This document shows, piece by piece, positions 43,157 to 49,984 of a stretch of 58,492 nt of DNA. The DNA is from JAVBQJ01 sp031549115 (GTDB lineage Bacteria > Verrucomicrobiota > Lentisphaeria > Victivallales > Victivallaceae), in NCBI GenBank assembly GCA_031549115.1, contig JAVBQJ010000086.1, positions 1 to 58,492 of the forward strand. Reading direction: 5' to 3'. How positions within the stretch are numbered: the stretch's first letter is position 1; every line of letters begins with the position of its first letter. The notes beneath the pieces were generated by a model. That model worked only from the letters and a program-made list of their open reading frames with translations. It had not been told where the DNA came from and searched no databases. Made by a program: the position numbers and the translations under genes.

Positions 43157-43885
43157 ATGAAAAAATTCACACTTATAGAGCTTCTGGTCGTCATCGCGAT
43201 TATTGCCATTCTCGCCAGCATGCTGTTGCCGGCATTGAGCAAAGCCCGCGCCAAGGCGCAGAGCATCAACTGCCTCAACAACACCCGGCAGATCGGCACG
43301 GCGATGGTGATGTATGCCGGCGATTTCAACGATGCGATCGTGCCGGTCTACCAGCTCTGGGCGGAAACCCAGGCCGGTTTCGACTCCCGCTGGATGACGC
43401 TCCTGTCCGAGTATGTCGGAACGAAGCTGGTTTACTACGGTGCGGCCGGGACCGTCACCGACCGGAGCCGGAATTCCTTTGTCTGTCCGGCCGAATCGGG
43501 AGCAACCAAACGCTTCAACGTCAATTACGGCATCAATTACGGGCAATTTTCACTCGGTACCGACCTGATCGGCGCGACCGGCTGGTCGTATCCGGTGCAG
43601 TTGAGCCGGCTGAAGAACCCTTCGTCGGCGATGGCGGTCATGGACTCCGGCGTCACCGACGGGTATCCGTTGTGGTATGTCAACACGCCGCTGAAGTGGG
43701 GCGAGTTTACCCAGGACCGCAACGGCAACGGCATTCCGGATACCTCGGCGGGACAGACCTACGACTTCAACATGGCGGCGATCCGGCACGGCGACAGCAT
43801 CAATGTCACCTTCGCCGACGGCCACGCGGCCAATTTGTCCGAACGCGAATGGTCGAAGAACGAAACCTGGGAAATTTTGTTCTGA
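43157..43885 (+). CDS. prepilin-type / H-X9-DG pseudopilin-like protein
   Basis: 242 residues. The leader is MKK directly followed by FTLIELLVVIA (residue -1 is Lys). The C-terminus has HGDSINVTFADG, an exact H-X9-DG. GVTDGYPLWYV and RNGNGIPDTSAGQTYDF resemble surface loops. It is the third member in the window and again lies inside a carbohydrate locus, between DUF6259 and PIG-L genes. Confidence 0.85.
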   Translation: MKKFTLIELLVVIAIIAILASMLLPALSKARAKAQSINCLNNTRQIGTAMVMYAGDFNDAIVPVYQLWAETQAGFDSRWMTLLSEYVGTKLVYYGAAGTVTDRSRNSFVCPAESGATKRFNVNYGINYGQFSLGTDLIGATGWSYPVQLSRLKNPSSAMAVMDSGVTDGYPLWYVNTPLKWGEFTQDRNGNGIPDTSAGQTYDFNMAAIRHGDSINVTFADGHAANLSEREWSKNETWEILF

Positions 43886-43921
43886 CGCGACTGGCGAAGC
43901 GGCGGTTCCGGAGATATATTG

Positions 43922-43946
43922 CCCGGTAAATTATTTCACCGGGAGG
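43922..43946 (+). promoter_or_regulatory. hairpin overlapping the ribosome site of the PIG-L gene
   Basis: CCCGGT (43922-43927) pairs with ACCGGG (43938-43943), covering the first two bases of GGAGG (43942-43946), which lies six bases before the ATG. Folding would partly hide the ribosome site. It could alternatively be a short intercistronic stem with no function. Confidence 0.35.
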
Positions 43947-43952
43947 TAGTCA

Positions 43953-44669
43953 ATGATACGTATTCTGGAAGCGGGAAGCGATTTGCAGCACTTCTTCGGG
44001 CAACTGCCGAAAGCGCCGCGCATCTGGGTCTGCGCGCCGCACCCGGATGACTTCGACGCCATCGCGGTCACGCTGCGGCGTTTGGAGCAATCCGGCGCCG
44101 TGTTGTTTCTCAGCGTCGCCGGTTCCGGCGCGTCCGGGGTCGAGGATGTCTTCGCCGCCGCCGGCAAAGGGGCGGTCCGCGAAGCCGAGCAACTGGACAG
44201 CTGCCGGCTTTTCGGGCTGCCGTCGCAGCGGGTGCGCTTTCTCCGGATGACGGAAAACGCCGCCGGGGAATTGGCCGACACGCCGGAGAATCCGGCTCTG
44301 CTGGCCGCCGCTTACCACGAGTTCCGGCCGGATGTGATCGCGCTGCCGCACGGCAACGACACCAACGCCGACCACCGGCTGATCTTTCGGTCGGTCAAAA
44401 GCATCGCGCCGGACACGGCGCTCTTGCTGAACAAAGACCCGAAAACCATCGAACTGCGGATCGATCTGGCGACTCTCTTCGACGAAGAGGAGGCGCGGTG
44501 GAAAGCTTCGCTGCTGCTCTGCCACCGTTCGCAGGACGCGCGCAACCGGCGCACGCGCGGTTACGGCTTCGATCACCGGATCCTCGCCGGCAACAAGGCC
44601 GACGCCGAAACCATTTGCCGCCGTTTCGACGCCTATGCGGAGCTATTCGAAGTGTTTGTGAAAGAGTGA
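43953..44669 (+). CDS. PIG-L family deacetylase
   Basis: 238 residues. The zinc motif HPDD is at residues 30-33 (WVCAPHPDDFDAIAV), and the second site HGNDTNADHR supplies the remaining His. PIG-L enzymes remove acetyl groups from N-acetylglucosamine-type sugars. Next to the sialidase-like and DUF6259 genes it may deacetylate an amino sugar released from host glycans. There is no signal peptide, so the protein is cytoplasmic. It is convergent with the next gene, three bases away. Confidence 0.85.
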   Translation: MIRILEAGSDLQHFFGQLPKAPRIWVCAPHPDDFDAIAVTLRRLEQSGAVLFLSVAGSGASGVEDVFAAAGKGAVREAEQLDSCRLFGLPSQRVRFLRMTENAAGELADTPENPALLAAAYHEFRPDVIALPHGNDTNADHRLIFRSVKSIAPDTALLLNKDPKTIELRIDLATLFDEEEARWKASLLLCHRSQDARNRRTRGYGFDHRILAGNKADAETICRRFDAYAELFEVFVKE

Positions 44670-44672
44670 GCG

Positions 44673-45674
44673 TCAGCGCCGCCGTTCCCGATAACGGTGA
44701 ACCGCGACAAGTAGCAGCAAAGCGACGGCGACTCCGCCCGATATCATACTGAATGTATTGCTGTTGCGCCAGAACCATTCGTTCCACGATGCAATGACCT
44801 GGCCGGTCCGGCTCGCCGCGGAGGTGAGGAATCCGGGCCTGGACGGATATGCGATGGTGCGTGTCGCCTGCCGGAAGTGATCCCGCGTCAGAAACCCCTC
44901 CGGAAGCGACTCCGAAACCGCAAACAATTCGGGGTCGATCGATGTCCCGGTGTCAACCTGCCGCAGTTCGACAGCCGCAACCAACTTCCCGTTTCGGGCA
45001 TATTGCCGGCGCGCATAAATAAAGCCGGTATCCCGGTCGATGACGAATACGCGCCGAATCGGGTACCGGGTGTTGAGTATGCTTTTCTTGTCGGAAGCCG
45101 CTTCGATGGGAAACCCGGTCTGCAGAATCATCTCTTTGTCGTTCAGGTAGCAGATCGTCACGGTAATGAGCCAGCATGGGCGGTCCTGGTAGGTGCGCTC
45201 CTCGCGGGTGAACTTCGCCATCGACAGCTCCATGGCCGGAATCGGTTCATAGCGCCAATCGCAGGCGCTGAGCAGCAACACCTCCCCGATACGTCCGGTT
45301 TTCCCTTCGATCGTGCCATACTGAGCCGAAGAGGATTGTATGTAGACTTCAATCGCTTTGCCGGATTTCCGCACTTCGGCCCGTTTCCACGCGTCGCCAT
45401 CCGGGCGGGGTTGGTAATGAAAAAAGACGTCCGCGTCGGGATTGAACGGATCCGCCTTATGCAGCACGGCCCGGAACGGCAACTCCGGCTGGCGCTTCAG
45501 CGCCGACAACAGAAACTCCCGCGCCTGTATTCCCGTATCGAGGTTGTAATCCTCTCCAAACCGCTGGTTCCACTGCGCAATCGCCTCCGGCGGCACCTCC
45601 ACGCCGGGAGGCAGAATAATCCCCAACAGATTCCACGATACGCCAATGCAGCACAATAGAAACCATTTTTTCAT
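44673..45674 (-). CDS. hypothetical exported protein with C-terminal membrane anchor
   Basis: 333 residues, not recognised. An N-terminal signal peptide or anchor (MKKWFLLCCIGVSWNLLGII), a periplasmic alpha/beta region and a C-terminal helix (FSMISGGVAVALLLLVAVHRY) followed by RERRR. The middle part (EVYIQSSSAQYGTIEGKTGRIGEV, FVIDRDTGFIYARRQYA) recalls outer-membrane lipoprotein-sorting-like beta domains, but weakly. ATG at 45674 overlaps the previous gene's stop by four bases; the frame is open further upstream inside that gene. Confidence 0.6.
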   Translation of the reverse strand: MKKWFLLCCIGVSWNLLGIILPPGVEVPPEAIAQWNQRFGEDYNLDTGIQAREFLLSALKRQPELPFRAVLHKADPFNPDADVFFHYQPRPDGDAWKRAEVRKSGKAIEVYIQSSSAQYGTIEGKTGRIGEVLLLSACDWRYEPIPAMELSMAKFTREERTYQDRPCWLITVTICYLNDKEMILQTGFPIEAASDKKSILNTRYPIRRVFVIDRDTGFIYARRQYARNGKLVAAVELRQVDTGTSIDPELFAVSESLPEGFLTRDHFRQATRTIAYPSRPGFLTSAASRTGQVIASWNEWFWRNSNTFSMISGGVAVALLLLVAVHRYRERRR

Positions 45675-46072
45675 CGCAGCACCCGAATGTACCAGTTCTT
45701 CCCCCGCAACAGGGTCGTGTCCTGCGAAATGGCCCCGCAATCGAATTCCAGCGGCGCATACTCCACTCCGCAATCGTTGACGGACAGAGAATAAGCGTCG
45801 GAGCCGAGCTTTTTCACCTGCAAAATCAACCCGGAGTCCACAAAACTGTACGTTCTATCCACTTCGGAAACCGTCGCCAATGGCAGCAATGAATATAGCG
45901 AAATACCATCCTGATCAAATCCGGTCATCAACATCGACCCGGGAAAGTTTTTATGTATTTGCTCCAGCGGCGTCCCCATCGCTTGCTTTTTTCCAAGGAA
46001 AAGGTAGCATACCCCCGCAATCACAATCGCGGCCACCGCCAGGGCAATAACAATAAGTGCGCGTTTTTTCAT
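45671..46072 (-). CDS. hypothetical single-pass membrane protein
   Basis: 133 residues, not recognised. An N-terminal basic start and helix (KKRALIVIALAVAAIVIAGVCYLFLG), then a small domain (LEQIHKNFPGSMLMTGF, VKKLGSDAYSLSVNDCGVEYAP). It is coupled by a four-base overlap to the following hypothetical gene, suggesting a two-protein complex at the membrane. Confidence 0.6.
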   Translation of the reverse strand: MKKRALIVIALAVAAIVIAGVCYLFLGKKQAMGTPLEQIHKNFPGSMLMTGFDQDGISLYSLLPLATVSEVDRTYSFVDSGLILQVKKLGSDAYSLSVNDCGVEYAPLEFDCGAISQDTTLLRGKNWYIRVLR

Positions 46073-46109
46073 AGATGTTGGTGCTCCGTGTGGTAATTAC
46101 AACCGCAAA

Positions 46110-46350
46110 TCCGGGGCCGCGCTCTTCGAGAGTCGCGCCCCGGCAAACGCGGGGGCTCCGCCCCTCCCCACCCCGAACGCTCAAGCGCCGCTCGGCTTAA
46201 CGCGGACTTGCCGCCGTCAGGGCGGCAAGTCCTTAGACCGGTCGCTCCAGCACTACCGTGCTTCCGCTCGCGTCTGCTCCACGGCCGCAGAGGCCGCGGC
46301 GCCAGAGCGCCGGCGCCGCTTCGCGGCGTTCCCGTGCGCGCTCCCGAGCA
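46110..46350 (-). repeat. hairpin-mosaic element, divergent copy C
   Basis: This 317-base gap between the GH13 gene and the next minus-strand gene has no gene. Read on the minus strand it is again a chain of GC-rich palindromes, including GCCGCGAAGCGGC (46315-46327), which is identical to one in copies A and B. A perfect 12-bp stem GGACTTGCCGCC / GGCGGCAAGTCC (46204-46215, 46221-46232) and GGGGCGGAGCCCC also occur. The string GCGAGCGGAAGC is shared with A and B. The overall order resembles A and B only loosely, so common origin is probable but not proven. Confidence 0.6.
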
Positions 46351-46389
46351 GGTGATTGATAGAGTAGGAGTGCTGACCACGGTTGAATT

Positions 46390-48039
46390 CTACTTTATGC
46401 GCCAGACGGCGGCGGCGGTGCCGGGGCCGGAAAGGGTGACGCGTTTGCCGCGCAATTCCGAGCGCGCGCCGCCGTCGTAAACGCATTCCAGCGTCTTGGC
46501 CGCAAACGGCAGCTCCAACGTTTTCTTCCACGCCCGGCGCGCCGGCTGAATCGCCACCAGGTAGCGTTCGCGGCCCTTGCCGCGCACGTACACCATCGGG
46601 TAATCCGCCAGCAGCAGCTCCAGTTTGCCGTCCGCCCCCAATGCCGCCGTACTCCGGCGCAGCCGCAGCAATGCCCGAACCCGCTGCCACAGCGAATCTT
46701 CACGTCCCTGCTGCTCCGCCACCGTCGGCCGCCCCGGCTGCTCATCCACCGGCAAATACAATTTCTCCTTCGCCGCGGTCGAAAATCCGGCATTGGCCGC
46801 ATCGCTCCACTGCATCGGCGTCCGCGCCTGCGTCCGGGTGAAGCCGCCCTCCTTCGAGGTCAGGCGCGTCAGGTTGCGCATCCCGATTTCATCGCCGTAG
46901 TAAATGAACGGCACCCCCGGCATCGTCAGCAGGAATGCGAACGCCACCGCCAGATCCCGCTCATCGCGGAAGTCGCTCAATCGCGGCATATCGTGGTCCC
47001 CGGTCGGCAGCGAAATATAGCCGTCGCGGCAGGTCCGGCGGTAATGATCCATGTAGATATTGAAAAAGCTCTTCGCATCCCCCTTCCCGGCGGCGTCGAA
47101 GTAGCTGCAATGATTCTTCAGCCGGTAATCGTTGCCGTCATTTTCATAAAAGAGCTTCTTGTCGACCGGAATGAAAATATCCCGCTTGGGTTCGTTGCGA
47201 AAGAGCGACGTGTACGCCGGAGTCCCGCAATGCAGCATGAAGTCGCAATGGAACCCGGCCTTCAGCGCCTGCGGCGCGTAGGTCCATTCGGAAATCAGCA
47301 CCGCTTCCGGGTATTCGGCGTCGAACATGGCGCGGACTTCGCGCCACAGCGCCATCGTCGCCCGCTTGCCCGGATCGTTTTTGACCAGCGACGGCGCCAT
47401 ATCCACCCGGAAGCCGTCGGCGCCGCGGTCGAGCCAGTAGCGCATGTTGTTTTTCAGCTCCTCGCGCACCCGCAGCACGTCCGGGTGATCCACCGGCAAC
47501 TGCCACGGGTGTTTCGGATCCGGCTTGGCGAAGCCGTAATTCAACGCCGGCTGCATCGCGAAGTAGTTGACCATGAAGCTGCCGTCCCGGTCGGTGGTCC
47601 CCGAAATCATCGGCAGGCCGCCATTGGAATCCAGCCAGCTGTTGTTCCAGATGTAATAATTCGAATATTCGTTTTTCTCCGGCCGGCTCGACGCCTTGAA
47701 CCACGCATGCTCCAGCGAAGTGTGCCCCGCCACCATATCCAGGCAGATCCGGATGCCGCGTTTTTTCGCCTCCATAAACAACCGGTCGAGGTCTTCGTCG
47801 CAGCCGAAGCGCTCCGCGACGTGCCGGTAATCCGACACGTCGTAACCGCCGTCGCCGAAGCCGGAACGGAAACACGGGCTCAGCCATACCGCGTTGACGC
47901 CGAGTTCGACGAGGTAATCCAGCTTGGCGATAATGCCGGGCAAATCGCCCATGCCGTCGCCGTTGGCGTCATAGAAGCTCGTCGGATAAATCTGATAAAA
48001 AACCGCACTTTTCAGCCATTCCGGTCCCAGTCCGTTCAT
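46390..48039 (-). CDS. GH13 alpha-amylase-family glucosidase
   Basis: 549 residues. The four GH13 regions are present: DMVAGH (residues 101-106), GFRVDMAPS with nucleophile D213, ISEWTYAP with acid/base E251, and TGDHDM with H349-D350. FYQIYPTSFYDANGDGMGDLPGI is the usual N-terminus of oligo-1,6-glucosidase/trehalose-type enzymes. No signal peptide, so it is cytoplasmic. The ATG at 48039 overlaps the rhombosortase-like gene by four bases. Confidence 0.92.
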   Translation of the reverse strand: MNGLGPEWLKSAVFYQIYPTSFYDANGDGMGDLPGIIAKLDYLVELGVNAVWLSPCFRSGFGDGGYDVSDYRHVAERFGCDEDLDRLFMEAKKRGIRICLDMVAGHTSLEHAWFKASSRPEKNEYSNYYIWNNSWLDSNGGLPMISGTTDRDGSFMVNYFAMQPALNYGFAKPDPKHPWQLPVDHPDVLRVREELKNNMRYWLDRGADGFRVDMAPSLVKNDPGKRATMALWREVRAMFDAEYPEAVLISEWTYAPQALKAGFHCDFMLHCGTPAYTSLFRNEPKRDIFIPVDKKLFYENDGNDYRLKNHCSYFDAAGKGDAKSFFNIYMDHYRRTCRDGYISLPTGDHDMPRLSDFRDERDLAVAFAFLLTMPGVPFIYYGDEIGMRNLTRLTSKEGGFTRTQARTPMQWSDAANAGFSTAAKEKLYLPVDEQPGRPTVAEQQGREDSLWQRVRALLRLRRSTAALGADGKLELLLADYPMVYVRGKGRERYLVAIQPARRAWKKTLELPFAAKTLECVYDGGARSELRGKRVTLSGPGTAAAVWRIK

Positions 48040-48641
48040 AAAATCCCATCCTGCTTTGCGTTTATCGGTTGCATCCTGAATTTCCCTACTATACGCCGGA
48101 AATTCCACTTTTTCAATCCGATCGCCGCAAAACCTGCCGCCGCTCCGGCGATGTGGGCCAACGGCACCACTTCGAACAAGGTGCCGCTCCCGGCGAAAAC
48201 CGTCGTCCCGGTCGACAGCTCCCAGCCGGTTTTCAGCAGGAAACCGGTCAGCGCGATCCCCGCCACCCACCGTTCCATCCGGGAGCCACCCAGCAGCAGC
48301 TTCAACGCCGCCGCCGCGAACAACGCGCAGTCAAGGCCGGACAAGCCGCGGTAAACCGCCAGCTCCGGCGCGCCCGCGACCACCGTCAGCGCCACCACCG
48401 GGACGGCAATCGCCAGCGTGCGCCAGACCTCCCGTTCCGTCAGCCACAACCCCAATATCACCATCGCCGCCATATCATAAAACCAGTGCGCTCCGGTGAA
48501 GTGCACCAGGTGGCAGCCGGCGGCGCGCCACACCAGAGCGCCGTCCCAGCCGGCCGCCGGATGAAGCTCCAGCAAACCGGCGGCCTCCGGGATCAGGCAC
48601 AGAATCCCGGAAAGCAATGCGATGGCGAGCAGAGTTTTCAT
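48036..48641 (-). CDS. rhombosortase-like rhomboid protease
   Basis: 201 residues with about six membrane helices. The rhomboid catalytic Ser is S101 in YRGLSGLD and the His is H163 in LAHIAGAAAG. HLVHFTGAHWFYDMAAM matches the conserved loop of the rhombosortase subgroup, which cleaves GlyGly-CTERM tails of exported proteins. The length also fits that subgroup. It overlaps the zinc-ribbon gene upstream and the GH13 gene downstream by four bases each. The likely substrate is the VIT/VWA protein encoded just upstream. Confidence 0.72.
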   Translation of the reverse strand: MKTLLAIALLSGILCLIPEAAGLLELHPAAGWDGALVWRAAGCHLVHFTGAHWFYDMAAMVILGLWLTEREVWRTLAIAVPVVALTVVAGAPELAVYRGLSGLDCALFAAAALKLLLGGSRMERWVAGIALTGFLLKTGWELSTGTTVFAGSGTLFEVVPLAHIAGAAAGFAAIGLKKWNFRRIVGKFRMQPINAKQDGIL

Positions 48642-49693
48642 ACGCCCGTCACCTGCTTTTCCGCCCCGCAATGTTCGCAATACGGCAGCAGGGCATGCCG
48701 GACTTTGCCGCAGACGGAACATTTTTCAAACAGCCGTTCGCCGCAATTCGGGCAAACGTAAACGCCATTGTCGCTGTTCGGCCGCACCGTCGGCACCGTC
48801 TCCTTCGCCAGCGAACGCGGTGTCCAAAACAGGAAGCGCCGGACGCTGTTCCGGATCGGATAATTGCAGATCGGACAGACGAAAAAGTGATAGGCTTCGC
48901 GGTATTTCTTCAACAGATACTCGATTTTCGGCTTGATCTGCAACCGCAGCAGATGAACGACGAACCAGATCAGGATCGCGATTACCGCGCCGATCATCAC
49001 GTATTTGATGCAGCGCGACGGGAAATACTGGTGCATGGTCAGTCCGGTCCGGATCAATGTCGCCGCGGCAAACGCCAGCAGCACCTTGAACGGCAGCCGT
49101 CCCCGGTAACGGTAGCACAAATAACACGACAGCAGCAGCAGCGGCACCAGGATCGCCAGTTGCGAAAAGGCGAAGCGCATCTGGTAGCGTTCGTAGGCGG
49201 CACGATACTCCTTCCAGCCGCGTTCTTCCTGCTCCGACACCTGCTTGCGGATGCCGCCGGCCTCATTCTCCAGCGCTTGTTTGGTTTCGGTCAGTTGCAG
49301 AATTTTCCGGTTGTTTTCCGCCTGCCGCTGCTGGATACTCAAGAATTCGTTGAGGGCGGGTTCCACCAGCTTGCTCTCCGCCTTCGCATCCAGCAACTGC
49401 TTGATGGTCCGCTGCAGTGTCTCCGCGGTCTTATCGAAGTTACGGTTGCTTTCATTGCATTGCGCCAGCTCCGAATTGCATTGCCGCAGCTGCGTGTCGA
49501 TCTCGCGCTGCCGCCCGGTCAACTCCGGCTCCACGTATTTCAGCCGGTACGGCCCCGAATCCGGCACCGGTATTTCCCGGACGTCGTGCAGCACGAAGCC
49601 GTACAGCATCAGGAACATCCCGGTCAGCACCACCAAGGCGGCATTGACCAGAAGGCCGATCTTCCATGCGTTTTGCAAGCGGTTCTTTTTCAT
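48638..49693 (-). CDS. coiled-coil membrane protein with zinc ribbons
   Basis: 351 residues, not a recognised family. An N-terminal helix, a coiled coil (residues about 60-165, Gln/Glu-rich), then three helices (LAILVPLLLLSCYLCY; LLAFAAATLI; VMIGAVIAILIWFVV). The C-terminus has several Cys pairs: CPIC, CPNC, CSVC and CEHC, arranged as double zinc ribbons facing the cytoplasm. It could be a scaffold for the neighbouring VWA protein and protease; that is inference. It follows the VIT/VWA gene by 177 bases, which hold the end of repeat copy B. Confidence 0.65.
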   Translation of the reverse strand: MKKNRLQNAWKIGLLVNAALVVLTGMFLMLYGFVLHDVREIPVPDSGPYRLKYVEPELTGRQREIDTQLRQCNSELAQCNESNRNFDKTAETLQRTIKQLLDAKAESKLVEPALNEFLSIQQRQAENNRKILQLTETKQALENEAGGIRKQVSEQEERGWKEYRAAYERYQMRFAFSQLAILVPLLLLSCYLCYRYRGRLPFKVLLAFAAATLIRTGLTMHQYFPSRCIKYVMIGAVIAILIWFVVHLLRLQIKPKIEYLLKKYREAYHFFVCPICNYPIRNSVRRFLFWTPRSLAKETVPTVRPNSDNGVYVCPNCGERLFEKCSVCGKVRHALLPYCEHCGAEKQVTGV

Positions 49694-49745
49694 GAGTTAT
49701 GGGTCCTTTTGATTGAAAATTGTATGGGCATGATTCATTTGTTAT

Positions 49746-49984
49746 TTGTTCGCCGCCGGTGCGGCGCCTCGTTCGCTCCATGTGGAGATTTAACCGTCGC
49801 TCACGCATCCGGTTAAATCTCCACCATCGCTACCTTGGGTGGCTTCCGCTCGCCTCCCGGCTCGCTTACTTTACTTTCGCCCCTTTCGAGGCGCTCCGCG
49901 CCTGGGGCGACCAGCAGGATCCGCCTGCTGGACCGGCGTCTCCGTATGACGGAGGGCAGACCGCCGCTTCGCGGCTCTATTTCT
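49746..49984 (-). repeat. hairpin-mosaic element, copy B (short form)
   Basis: Read on the minus strand it aligns end to end with copy A, from AATAGAGCCGCGAAGCGG to GGCGGCGAACAA, but lacks the two 75-base modules. The terminal stem is GTGGAGATTTAACCG with its exact complement (49810-49824 and 49782-49796) around the same loop GATGCGTGAGCGA (49797-49809). Five base pairs of this stem differ from copy A with pairing kept. The 5' part overlaps the 3' end of the VIT/VWA reading frame. Confidence 0.85.

Noticed and set aside
46069..46380. Small open frames in the gap after the GH13 gene
   Set aside because: They are made of the palindromic repeat sequence, lack ribosome sites and code for Arg/Gly/Pro-rich low-complexity peptides.
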